Below, in pieces: positions 29,542 through 37,427 of a stretch of DNA of 52,322 nucleotides (its first letter is position 1; each line of letters begins with the position of its first letter). The notes beneath the pieces were generated by a model, which did no database searches, had not been told where the DNA came from, and saw only the letters and a list, made by a program, of their open reading frames with translations. This DNA comes from Aquabacterium sp. GTDB lineage: Bacteria; Pseudomonadota; Gammaproteobacteria; Burkholderiales; Burkholderiaceae_C. The stretch covers positions 1 through 52,322 of the forward strand of contig NZ_JAUSAR010000048.1 of assembly GCF_030652515.1 (NCBI RefSeq), in the 5' to 3' direction. Made by a program: the position numbers and the translations under genes.

Positions 29542-29832
29542 TCAGGCGGGCATGAGCAGCGGGTCGCCAAAATGCGCGGCCAGGTCCAGCAGTTCAAACA
29601 CTTCCAGCACGGCGGGGCTGTGGTTCACCAACTTGACTTCGCAGGCGGTGGCCTGGCCCGTGGCCTTGGTCAGCATCAGCAACTGGATGCCGGCACTGTC
29701 GATCTCGGTGACGCCGTGCAGATCCACCTCCAGCGAGGTGGCGCCATTCAAGGCGTTCAGCAGCGTCTGCTTCAATTCGGCGGCACGGTAAATGGTCATC
29801 TCGCCCTCGATGGGCAGGCATGCGTTACTCAT
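29542..29832 (-). CDS. STAS-domain protein (anti-sigma antagonist fold)
   Basis: The 96-residue protein is a single STAS domain with IEGEMTIYRAAELK at the N-terminus and the phosphorylatable loop serine S46 in EIDSAGIQLL. Stand-alone STAS proteins are usually switched by serine phosphorylation, or act as scaffolds or modulators of kinase partners. Its position between cheY and cheA in the same transcript suggests a role in the chemosensory array. This order is seen in several proteobacterial che clusters, but the mechanism is poorly defined. No anti-sigma kinase or PP2C phosphatase gene is adjacent. Confidence 0.9.
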   Translation of the reverse strand: MSNACLPIEGEMTIYRAAELKQTLLNALNGATSLEVDLHGVTEIDSAGIQLLMLTKATGQATACEVKLVNHSPAVLEVFELLDLAAHFGDPLLMPA

Positions 29833-29853
29833 GGAGAACTCCCTTGATGCTTC

Positions 29854-30222
29854 TTATGGCAGAACCAGTTTTTGAACCACGCCCAGCAACTGGTCGGGCT
29901 TGAAGGGTTTGAGTACCCAGGCCTTGGCGCCAGCTTCCTGGCCTTGCTTCTTCTTCTCATCCTGCGACTCGGTGGTCAGCATGATGATGGGCGTGAACTT
30001 GTACGCGGCCAGTTGCTTGATCGCCTTGACCAGCGAGATGCCGTCCATGTTGGGCATGTTCACGTCGCTGATGATCATGTGGATCTTCTGCCCGGTCAGC
30101 TTGGTCAGCGCATCTTTGCCGTCGCAGGCTTCGATCACGTCGTAGCCAGCGCTTTTCAATGCAATGCTCACCACCACGCGCAGCGAGGAAGAGTCGTCCA
30201 CAATTAGAATGGTTTTGGCCAT
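29854..30222 (-). CDS. cheY: CheY-type single-domain response regulator
   Basis: The 122-residue receiver has D9 and D10, phospho-acceptor D53 (ISDVNMP), T83/T84 (MLTTES) and K105 (VLKPFKP), all the residues needed for phosphorylation. There is no output domain. Phosphorylated by CheA, it should act on the flagellar switch or serve as a phosphate sink; other cheY copies could exist elsewhere in the genome. It lies 8 bp after the MCP/CheZ-like gene and 21 bp before the STAS gene. Confidence 0.95.
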   Translation of the reverse strand: MAKTILIVDDSSSLRVVVSIALKSAGYDVIEACDGKDALTKLTGQKIHMIISDVNMPNMDGISLVKAIKQLAAYKFTPIIMLTTESQDEKKKQGQEAGAKAWVLKPFKPDQLLGVVQKLVLP

Positions 30223-30230
30223 GTTGTCCT

Positions 30231-31388
30231 CTAGAAAAACGTGATTTCGGTGTCGTCTTGGGTGGCTGCGGTGGCTTTGCTGCCTTGTTGGTGAACCGCA
30301 CGCTCTTCTTTCATCGCGTAGGTTTTCTCCAGCTCGGCCAGCAGGCAGGCTGAATCCAGGGGCTGAAGCGCACCGTCTTGCTGGAACTGGGTACGGTTGT
30401 CGTCCAGCACCAGGGGCAGCCGTTCGATGTTGCTTTTCACGTGGCTCATGATCTGGCTGACACGGTCCTGGAACTGGAGCTGCACCAGGGCCTCCGAGAT
30501 TTCGGCCTTGATGTCCAGGCTCTCGTCCTTGAGCAAATCGGTCGAGGCCACCAGCGTGTCGGTCACTGCGCGCAGTTGGCTCAGCACCGCTGTGATGGTG
30601 TCCTGCGAGCTGGCCATCGAGCGGCTTTCCTCCAGGTTGGAGGCTTCGGCGCTCTCACGGGTTTCGACAATGGCCGCGTTGATCAACGAGACTTTTTCGG
30701 TGATGCGCTTGCCGGTGTCACCAGACAGCGCCGACAACTTGCGAACCTCTTGTGCCAGCACCGAGAAGCCCCGGCCGTTTTCACCCGCGTGCGCAGCTTC
30801 AATCGCCGCATTGATGGCCAGCAGATTGGTTTGCCAGGCAATGCTGGCCACGTCGGAGGCCATTTGCTGCAGTTCGACGGTGAAGTGGTTCAGGCTTTGC
30901 ACCTTCTCCAGCATCTGGGTCTTGCTGCTCATGGCCGATTCCATCGTGGCCACCACCGAGCCCAGTTCGCGCTCGCTCTTGGCAAAGACGGCGACCAGTC
31001 CACTTTCACTGTCGATGGAGGAGGTGGCCGCGCTGGTGGTGCGGACCGTGTTGTCCAGTTTGTCGACGATGCCGGAGAAACGTTGAGACAACTCCGAGAT
31101 CGCGGTTTCCATCTGCTGGCGTGATGTTTCGATCTGCCCGGTCCACACTGGCGCCATGGTTTCGCCAAAGCGTTGGCGGCCATCGACATACGCCTGAATG
31201 GCTTGGCGCGATTCGCGCAGGTTGTGTGACATGCGCCAACTCGCGGCCAAACCGGTGCCGATCAGCAAAGGCGCGGTGACCCAGGCTGCCAGGGTTCCGC
31301 CGCTCAGCACGAGCGTGGCGACTCCGCCAAAAAATCCCAGGAGTGGGGGATACATCAAATAGGCTTTGATGTCTTGGTTGATGTTCAT
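30231..31388 (-). CDS. MCP-like membrane protein with CheZ-like C-terminal segment
   Basis: ATG 31388 ([10 protein letters not shown]) gives 385 residues; an in-frame extension to 31487 has no family-like sequence. Residues about 14-52 form a hydrophobic hairpin, probably two membrane passes with almost no periplasmic part. A coiled coil leads to an MCP-type hairpin ([18 protein letters not shown], then [19 protein letters not shown]). No HAMP domain is apparent. After the hairpin comes [11 protein letters not shown] (FQD at 306-308, Q312), which matches the FQDxxxQ active site of the CheZ phosphatase. The C-terminus is acidic then aromatic (DDTEITFF). It is the first gene of the cluster and directly precedes cheY. 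It may be both an array component and a CheY-P phosphatase. Confidence 0.85.
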   Translation of the reverse strand: MNINQDIKAYLMYPPLLGFFGGVATLVLSGGTLAAWVTAPLLIGTGLAASWRMSHNLRESRQAIQAYVDGRQRFGETMAPVWTGQIETSRQQMETAISELSQRFSGIVDKLDNTVRTTSAATSSIDSESGLVAVFAKSERELGSVVATMESAMSSKTQMLEKVQSLNHFTVELQQMASDVASIAWQTNLLAINAAIEAAHAGENGRGFSVLAQEVRKLSALSGDTGKRITEKVSLINAAIVETRESAEASNLEESRSMASSQDTITAVLSQLRAVTDTLVASTDLLKDESLDIKAEISEALVQLQFQDRVSQIMSHVKSNIERLPLVLDDNRTQFQQDGALQPLDSACLLAELEKTYAMKEERAVHQQGSKATAATQDDTEITFF

Positions 31389-31643
31389 GTCCTGCCGGGC
31401 CCTGTGAGATTTGCTGAGAGCAGTGCGCCCCTCTCCCATGGTGGCCAATTCACGGCTGCCAAGAAGTGGGAAAAGATCGCTCCTCACAGGGCATATCGGG
31501 AGCTACCCGCCGTCACTTGAGCCCCATCGGCGAACAAGTTCACGGATATGCCGATTTCTACAGATGGTTTCCGAACGCCGGACCACCTGAGGTCAAAGCG
31601 GATCGCATGTCAAAATCCTGCCTGATACAAATGCAGGGATGGC
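31389..31643. other. Divergent intergenic region at the head of the chemosensory cluster
   Basis: This 255-bp space separates the minus-strand che genes from the plus-strand unknown gene at 31644 and must contain the promoter of the che cluster. A perfect TTGACA lies on the minus strand at 31608-31613, but no good -10 hexamer follows at 16-18 bp. GCCGAT-type fragments reminiscent of sigma-28 -10 elements occur on both strands (31529-31534 minus, 31550-31555 plus), without a matching -35. No RNA gene is recognised. Confidence 0.4.
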
Positions 31644-32582
31644 ATGAAAAAACTGACCGGGGGCGTGGCCAAGACCATGCTGGCGTTGATCGCGGTGCTG
31701 ACGAGCTTGGGCGCTTGGGCCGTTTGGCATGGCAACCGAGACGTGGCGCCCGCCTCGATGATGGATCGGCAGCAAAGCTTCCAGCGGGCCGTGTCCTGGA
31801 TGCGCGCGAATGAGGCGCAAATCATCAAGGAAGACAATGTCGCCCTGTGGTGGTTTGTCCAGGCGGCGGCTGAACGCACCGGAGATGAGTTTCTTCGAGG
31901 CTTGGTGTCGCGTTACCTGGCGACAGTCAGTACCGGTGAAGGACCTGCCGACCCCTGGAGGCGGATGTTGCTTCCAAAGACTGAGGTTGTGTTGGACATG
32001 GCCGCGGTCCGTTCGATGGAGCCGTACCAGAAGTTTTTTTACCATGCGCTCACTTGCCAAACTTTCTCGCTTGACGAGGGGCTGGATGACACCAATTCAT
32101 TCCTCGAGAAAGACCAGTGTCATCCGCAGCCAACCCGGGTGTGGCTGGCTGACCCGGTGTGCACCACGCACCAGTTGGTGGGCGTGATGTTGCTTCAGCG
32201 CGTGGGCTGCAACCCCGAGGGGCATTTTCCTGAATTGGAGGCCAATCTTCTGAAGGACATCCACCGGCAAATGCAACTGGATGTGGTGGTCAAGGATGCT
32301 TACCTTCAGCGTGTGCTGATGCTGTCGTGGCGCGGCGGCCCGGATCAGGTCAAGCCCGTGTGGTTGCGCCGAGTTTTCCTGGCCCAGCAGGCCGATGGCG
32401 GCTGGGTTGGTGGGCGTCAGTTCCCCGAGTTGCCCCACTGGATTCAGCCGTGGGTGATCCGCTCAAAGCTGGCGGCGTGGTGGCCGACGCGCTTTTTCGC
32501 ACGCAACACCTCTGATTTCCACGCGTCCGCCCAAGGGTTGTTGATCGCGGCCCTGGCGATGACGGCGCCTTCCGAGAAGTAG
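31644..32582 (+). CDS. Membrane-anchored protein of unknown function, possible alpha/alpha-toroid
   Basis: The 312-residue product has an N-terminal anchor or uncleaved signal (about residues 8-28) and an otherwise soluble, helix-rich, Trp-rich periplasmic domain. The C-terminal half contains a QQADGGW motif resembling the QW repeats of terpene-cyclase/prenyltransferase-like alpha/alpha toroids, then FHASAQGLLIAAL. Three cysteines in the middle (LTCQTF, DQCHP and PVCTT) may form disulfides. No catalytic DxDD-like acid is seen, so enzymatic cyclase activity is not supported. It is divergent from the che cluster and has no operon partner. I do not recognise a named family. Confidence 0.75.
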   Translation: MKKLTGGVAKTMLALIAVLTSLGAWAVWHGNRDVAPASMMDRQQSFQRAVSWMRANEAQIIKEDNVALWWFVQAAAERTGDEFLRGLVSRYLATVSTGEGPADPWRRMLLPKTEVVLDMAAVRSMEPYQKFFYHALTCQTFSLDEGLDDTNSFLEKDQCHPQPTRVWLADPVCTTHQLVGVMLLQRVGCNPEGHFPELEANLLKDIHRQMQLDVVVKDAYLQRVLMLSWRGGPDQVKPVWLRRVFLAQQADGGWVGGRQFPELPHWIQPWVIRSKLAAWWPTRFFARNTSDFHASAQGLLIAALAMTAPSEK

Positions 32583-32640
32583 TGGTCGATGGCTTGACAA
32601 CAGTGTCTGGGCCCTTGGCGGTTTTTGCCGAACAATTTAC

Positions 32641-32655
32641 CATTCACGGTGAATG
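32641..32655. repeat. 15-bp near-perfect palindrome (operator-like dyad)
   Basis: CATTCAC-G-GTGAATG is a perfect 7-bp dyad around one central base, in the 270-bp space between two genes of unknown function. No T-run follows, so it is not a terminator. It could be a binding site for a dimeric regulator of the gene at 32853. The rest of the gap holds a weak AT-rich stretch (32795-32830) but no clear promoter. Confidence 0.4.
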
Positions 32656-32852
32656 TTTCGAGCCCTGCGCCTGCAGTGGCAGGTCATGACTGGGCCCCGC
32701 TACCTGGGCATGCGGATTGCTGCCTTGTGCAAATAAAGTGCCCAATTTTCGCCCATTGCAATATGTGCAGTCGATGGCCATGGGCTTCTAACCTTTGTTT
32801 ACAGCTCATTTGAATAATTGGTCACAATACAGCCCACGCCAGAAGTACCAGC

Positions 32853-33191
32853 ATGAATCCGAAACCCAAGAAGCGCTCCGGCAACGACACCCAGATCACC
32901 CTCGGTGAGGGATGGCGGCAATTTGCCATGCCTCGCGAAGACCTCACGTTCATGGGCACCATCCGCCGTGGCATGGAAATCGGCGCCTTGGCGAAAGATC
33001 ACGCGGGCGCCTACCTGCTGGTCAACGGCGACATCCGCCAAACCCTGAACAGCAGCCGCGTCGAGGCCAAATTGCGCTCGGCGGTGGTTCGTCACCCCAG
33101 GGTGCCGGTGGTCCAAGGGCCGACGGCAGCCGAGCGTGCCGCCGTGGTCGTCGTGGTGAAACCGCGCAGGCGCATTGTCGTTCCCAGCTGA
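32853..33191 (+). CDS. Small protein of unknown function
   Basis: The 112-residue product starts at ATG 32853 (MNPKPKKRSG). It is basic at both ends, with KPKKR near the start and KPRRRIVVPS at the end. It has no signal peptide or membrane helix. A central segment (GAYLLVNGDIRQTLNSSRV) looks like a compact alpha/beta fold. Codon use agrees with the neighbours, supporting a real gene. No family is recognised; binding to nucleic acid is possible from the charge but not demonstrated. Confidence 0.6.
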   Translation: MNPKPKKRSGNDTQITLGEGWRQFAMPREDLTFMGTIRRGMEIGALAKDHAGAYLLVNGDIRQTLNSSRVEAKLRSAVVRHPRVPVVQGPTAAERAAVVVVVKPRRRIVVPS

Positions 33192-33284
33192 CCATTCCTT
33201 CGCATGGCATGGGTCATGCTTGCAGGGGCTATGATGCATCACGGGATTTCCCTGTGACAACGACTCAATGGAAAGCAGGTAGCC

Positions 33285-34157
33285 ATGGTCAGGCTGAAGT
33301 TTTCCATCTCCTTGAACTACGAGATCAAGGACCCCACGGCTGATTTCATCTTCAATCTGCACGCGGCCCACACCCTCAATCAGACGGTGGTGCAGGAAAC
33401 CCTCTACGTGAGTCAACCCGTGCCCTTGCAGCACGTGACCGACCACCTGGGCAACCGGTTCATGCGTTTGCGCGCGGGCCAGGGGCCGATGATGGTGCGT
33501 TACGAAGCCACGGTCGACATCGCCCAGGTTTTTTCATCGCCGGGCAGCTTGGGCGAAGCGCCCATATCGCAATTGCCCATGGCGGTATTGCCTTACATCT
33601 ACCCGAGTCGCTACTGCCAGTCAGACCAGATGACGGCGCTGGCCACGCGCGAGTTCGGGCACCTGCGGCAAGGTTATGTGCGCGCCCAGGCCATCCACGA
33701 CTGGGTGCAAGCGCACACCAAGTTCACGTCGATGAGTTCCAACTCAAGCACTTCGGCTCTGGACACGTTGAGCCAGCATGTGGGTGTGTGCCGTGATTTC
33801 GCGCATTTGATGATCGCCCTGTGCCGGGCGGTCAACCTGCCAGCACGCTTTGCCACCGGCATAGATTACGGCGCCGACCCGGCTCTGGGGCCCACCGATT
33901 TCCACGCTTATGTGGAGGTGTTCGTGGGGGGGCGTTGGTACATTTTTGACCCGTCTGGCACCGCCATTCCGATGGGCTTTGTGCGCATTGGCACGGGGCG
34001 TGATGCGGTGGACGTGGCGTTTTCAACCATCTTCGGCATGGTCACCTCGGAGCCTCCAGTGATCAGCATCATTGCGTTGACCGAGCCCGGCGCGCCCTGG
34101 CTCATGCCATTCCGGCGCACGGATGCTTTGTCGACGGCGGGTGAGCATCCGATGTGA
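33285..34157 (+). CDS. Transglutaminase-like cysteine protease-fold protein
   Basis: The 290-residue cytoplasmic-looking protein has an N-terminal beta-rich domain (about 1-100, of the bacterial transglutaminase N-terminal type) and a transglutaminase core. The catalytic triad is C169 (GVCRDFAHL), H207 (TDFHAYVEVF) and D222 (YIFDPSG), in the right order and spacing. Such proteins in Proteobacteria are thought to be proteases, peptidases or amidases more often than crosslinkers. No signal peptide is seen. It precedes the LD-carboxypeptidase and peptide transporter run by 55 bp, so a role in peptide processing is possible but inferred. Confidence 0.88.
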   Translation: MVRLKFSISLNYEIKDPTADFIFNLHAAHTLNQTVVQETLYVSQPVPLQHVTDHLGNRFMRLRAGQGPMMVRYEATVDIAQVFSSPGSLGEAPISQLPMAVLPYIYPSRYCQSDQMTALATREFGHLRQGYVRAQAIHDWVQAHTKFTSMSSNSSTSALDTLSQHVGVCRDFAHLMIALCRAVNLPARFATGIDYGADPALGPTDFHAYVEVFVGGRWYIFDPSGTAIPMGFVRIGTGRDAVDVAFSTIFGMVTSEPPVISIIALTEPGAPWLMPFRRTDALSTAGEHPM

Positions 34158-34212
34158 GGTGGTGGCTGTCCCGTAGACTCTCGGCTTTCAGCGTTGACTC
34201 CGTGAGGCCCGC

Positions 34213-35211
34213 GTGTCGCATTCGCACCATCCGCATGACCACTCCCATTCGCACGACCATCACCATGATCATGGTCACCCGCATTCGCTGATTTTGTTCA
34301 GCCCGGCGGGCATTGTGGCCAAGGCACCCGCCGTCCGCCGCGCGGCCAAGCGCCTCAAAGCCCTTGGTTTCGAAACGCAGATCGATGAGTCGGCGCTGGC
34401 CAAGCACCAGCGCTTTGCCGGGGATGACGAGACTCGCCTGCAAGCTTTGCACCGCATCGCGAAAGCTGCGCCCTGCGTGGCCTTGGCCACCCGGGGTGGC
34501 TATGGTCTGAGTCGCGTGCTGGACCGCATCGACTGGGCCTTGATCGCTCAAAGCGTGGAGCAGGGCACCGCGTGGGTGGGGCACAGCGACATGACGGCCT
34601 TGCAATTGGCCGCCTTGGCCCATGGCGCCACCGGCCCCATGAAGGTGGCCCCCCATGTGTCTTCCGGCTTCTGGGCGGGCCCCATGGCCTGCGGCGACTT
34701 TGGCGATGACGAACTGCCCGACGGCGGCGACGACGTCACTCAGGAATGCTTTGTCGAAGCAGTGACCGGCCTGCTCGAAGGCGTGGGCTTCCGGACGGAG
34801 GCTGGCTTTGACGGCCTGGACGTGACAGGCCGTTTGTGGGGTGGCAACCTGTCCATGGTGCAGGCCTTGCTGGGCACGCCACATTTTCCCAAGGTCAAGG
34901 ATGGCTTGCTCTTCCTGGAAGATGTCAACGAGCACCCCTACCGGGTCGAGCGGGCCATGCTGCAATTGCACCAGGCGGGCATCCTGGACAAACAGAAAGC
35001 CATCATCCTGGGCGATTTCACCAACTTCCGAAAGTCGCCGCTGGACCGGGGCTACAACCTCAAGGCCATGGTCGCTTATTTGCGCACCATCACCAAAACC
35101 CCGATCCTGACCGGCCTGCCGTTTGGCCATGTGCCCACCAAGTTATGCCTGCCCATCGGGCGCAAGGCCCAGATGGTGGCGCAGGGGCGTGATGTGTTCA
35201 TGATGTGGTGA
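34213..35211 (+). CDS. ldcA: Muramoyltetrapeptide LD-carboxypeptidase (S66) with histidine-rich N-terminus
   Basis: The start is GTG 34213, supported by GTGAGG upstream. The 332-residue protein has S66-family catalytic residues S125 (VGHSDMT), E236 (FLEDVNE) and H306 (PFGHVPT), with RGGYG at about 94-98. LdcA removes the terminal D-Ala from cytoplasmic murein tetrapeptides, an L,D cleavage, during cell-wall recycling. No signal peptide is present, as expected. Residues 1-25 contain 13 histidines (HSHHPHDHSHSHDHHHDHGHPH), unlike the standard enzyme and suggestive of metal (Zn or Ni) binding. The gene ends 4 bp before the peptide-binding protein gene, implying one transcript with the importers. 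Confidence 0.92.
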   Translation: MSHSHHPHDHSHSHDHHHDHGHPHSLILFSPAGIVAKAPAVRRAAKRLKALGFETQIDESALAKHQRFAGDDETRLQALHRIAKAAPCVALATRGGYGLSRVLDRIDWALIAQSVEQGTAWVGHSDMTALQLAALAHGATGPMKVAPHVSSGFWAGPMACGDFGDDELPDGGDDVTQECFVEAVTGLLEGVGFRTEAGFDGLDVTGRLWGGNLSMVQALLGTPHFPKVKDGLLFLEDVNEHPYRVERAMLQLHQAGILDKQKAIILGDFTNFRKSPLDRGYNLKAMVAYLRTITKTPILTGLPFGHVPTKLCLPIGRKAQMVAQGRDVFMMW

Positions 35212-35215
35212 CGCC

Positions 35216-37411
35216 GTGAGGGCGGCCTGGATGCTGGCGGTGCTCTGCCTGGCGGGCTGCAACAACAGCCCCTGGGAGACCGGTGCCGCGGCGGAGAACA
35301 CCCTCTACTCGGCGGTCAAGGAAAGCTCGCCCCGCCACTTGGATCCGACCGCCTCTTACTGGGCGCCCGAGACGCCGTACACCTACCAGATCTACGAGCC
35401 GCTCTATGGTTACCACTATCTGAAGCGGCCCTACGAGTTGATTGGCAAGGCGGCCGAGGCCGTTTCCCAACCGCGCTACCTCGACAAGAACGGCCGGGAT
35501 TTGCCAGGCGACGCCCCGGGCGATCAAATCGCCGAGAGCGTCTACGAGATCCGCCTCAAGCCAGGCATTTTGTTCCAGCCGCACCCTTGTTTTGCGCGCG
35601 ATGAACAAGGGCGCCATCGCTACCACGCGATGAAGCCTGGTGAGCTGGGTGCGCGCTTCTCGCCCCTGCAGTTTCAGCACCAGGGCACGCGCGAACTGGT
35701 GGCCGAAGACTATGTCTACGCGCTCAAGCGGCACGCCACCACGCGCATCACCACACCCATTTTTGGCATCTTTTCCGAGCACGTGATCGGGTTGAAAGAC
35801 TACCGGGCTTTGGTCAAGCAAGAGGATGCCAAGTTGCGTGCGCACCTGGACCCCGCCAGCCTGGACAAGCCGTTTCTGGATTTCAGGCAATGGCCGCTGG
35901 CCGGTGTCACTGCACCTGAAAAGCACCTGCTGCGCATCCGCCTCAAGGGCAAGTACCCGCAATGGAATTACTGGATGGCCATGACCTTCACGGCGCCCAT
36001 CCCGTGGGAGGCCGATGCGTTTTACGCCCAGCCCGGCATGGCCACCGTGGGCTTGAGCCTGGACACCTGGCCAGTGGGTACCGGGCCTTACATGATGGTC
36101 GAGTTCATCAAGGACCGCCGCCACGTGCTCAAGCGCAATCCCAACTACCGAGGCGAGCCTTACCCTTGTGAAGGCGCGCCCGGCGACAAGGAAGCCGGCT
36201 TGCTGGACGATTGCGGCAAGAAGACGCCTTTCATCGACACCTTGGTGTCGACCGTGGAGCGCGAGGCCGTGCCCCAACGGGCCAAGTTCCGCCAGGGCTA
36301 CTATGACATCGAAGTGTTCGAGCGCACCGACACCGGCATGGACTACCTGGTGGCCAAGCAGGACTCCGAGGAGATTCGCCGCGAGTACGACGCCAAAGGG
36401 TTTCGCCTGGACCGCCTCAACGGCGTGGACAGCTACGAGATCGGCTTCAACATGTTGGACCCCGTCATTGGCCATGGCAAGACGCCCGAGCAGCAAACCC
36501 GCAACCGCAAATTGCGCCAAGCCATCTCCATCGCCATCGATTGGGACGAGTACTCCAAGATCTTTCCCAGCAAGGCGGGCATCTCGGCCATGGGGCCTTT
36601 GCCCAAAGCCATTTTTGGCTCACGCGAAGGGACGCTGGCTGGTGTCAACCTCATCACGCACCGGATCGTGGATGGTCAGCCAGTGAGGCGTTCAATTGAA
36701 GAGGCCAAGAAGCTGATGGTGGAGGCCGGCTACCCCGATGGCCGCGATGTGAAGACGGGCCGGCCACTGGTGCTCAACTACGACTTCTATGTGCTGCCCA
36801 CGCCCGAGCGCAAGGTCGAGATCGACTGGGTGGTGCGCCAGTTTGCCAAGGTCGACATCCAGCTGGAGGTGCGTGCCACCGACAACAACCAGTTCCAGGA
36901 CAAGGTGCGCAAAGGCAAGCACCAGGTGTTTTGGCAGGGCTGGGTGGCCGACTACCCCGATGCGGAGAACTTTCTGTTCCTGCTCTATGGCCCCAATGGC
37001 AAGACGCGTTCCGATGGTGAGAGCTACGCCAACTACGACAACCCCGTCTATGACCGGCTGTTCTCCAAGCTCAAGCTGATGGCGGATGGCCCCGAGAAGC
37101 AGGCGGTCATCGACCAGATGGTCAAGATCGCGCAAGAGGATGCGCCCTGGAGCTTCGGCTATTTTCCGCATGCCTCGGCCGCGGTTCAGCATTGGGTCTA
37201 CAACTCCAAGCCCTCGCTCATGGTGCGTGATCATGGACGTTACTTGCGCCTGGACGTGGTCGAACGCCAGCAGCGCCAGGCGCAGTGGAACCAGCCGGTC
37301 TGGTGGCCGGTGGTCTTGGCGCTGATCGGCCTGGCCGCAGTGGTGGCATGGCTCCTTCACAGCCTGAAACGTCGCGAGCGCATGACCGCGCGCGGCGACC
37401 TCCTGACCTGA
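35216..37411 (+). CDS. Peptide ABC transporter substrate-binding lipoprotein with C-terminal membrane anchor
   Basis: The 731-residue SBP_bac_5 (OppA/DppA-like) protein starts at GTG 35216, 4 bp after ldcA. It has a lipobox, LAGC (residues 12-15, followed by Asn). Typical motifs are VGTGPYMM, YEIGFNMLD and KLRQAISIAIDWDEY. A transmembrane helix (about 697-718) and a basic tail (HSLKRRERM) end the protein. Two anchors, lipid at one end and helix at the other, are unusual for this family, which normally has one or none. At 731 residues it is also long (usual length 530-600). It should deliver oligopeptides to the permeases encoded at 37428 and 38430. Confidence 0.9.
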   Translation: MRAAWMLAVLCLAGCNNSPWETGAAAENTLYSAVKESSPRHLDPTASYWAPETPYTYQIYEPLYGYHYLKRPYELIGKAAEAVSQPRYLDKNGRDLPGDAPGDQIAESVYEIRLKPGILFQPHPCFARDEQGRHRYHAMKPGELGARFSPLQFQHQGTRELVAEDYVYALKRHATTRITTPIFGIFSEHVIGLKDYRALVKQEDAKLRAHLDPASLDKPFLDFRQWPLAGVTAPEKHLLRIRLKGKYPQWNYWMAMTFTAPIPWEADAFYAQPGMATVGLSLDTWPVGTGPYMMVEFIKDRRHVLKRNPNYRGEPYPCEGAPGDKEAGLLDDCGKKTPFIDTLVSTVEREAVPQRAKFRQGYYDIEVFERTDTGMDYLVAKQDSEEIRREYDAKGFRLDRLNGVDSYEIGFNMLDPVIGHGKTPEQQTRNRKLRQAISIAIDWDEYSKIFPSKAGISAMGPLPKAIFGSREGTLAGVNLITHRIVDGQPVRRSIEEAKKLMVEAGYPDGRDVKTGRPLVLNYDFYVLPTPERKVEIDWVVRQFAKVDIQLEVRATDNNQFQDKVRKGKHQVFWQGWVADYPDAENFLFLLYGPNGKTRSDGESYANYDNPVYDRLFSKLKLMADGPEKQAVIDQMVKIAQEDAPWSFGYFPHASAAVQHWVYNSKPSLMVRDHGRYLRLDVVERQQRQAQWNQPVWWPVVLALIGLAAVVAWLLHSLKRRERMTARGDLLT

Positions 37412-37427
37412 GCCCAGGCGAACCACG

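Noticed and set aside
31529..31555. Possible sigma-28 (FliA) promoters, from GCCGAT fragments upstream of the che cluster; a similar ATATGCCGAT occurs at 23014-23023 (minus)
   Set aside because: No TAAA/CAAG-type -35 is found at the required spacing for any copy, so only a 6-10 bp coincidence is supported.
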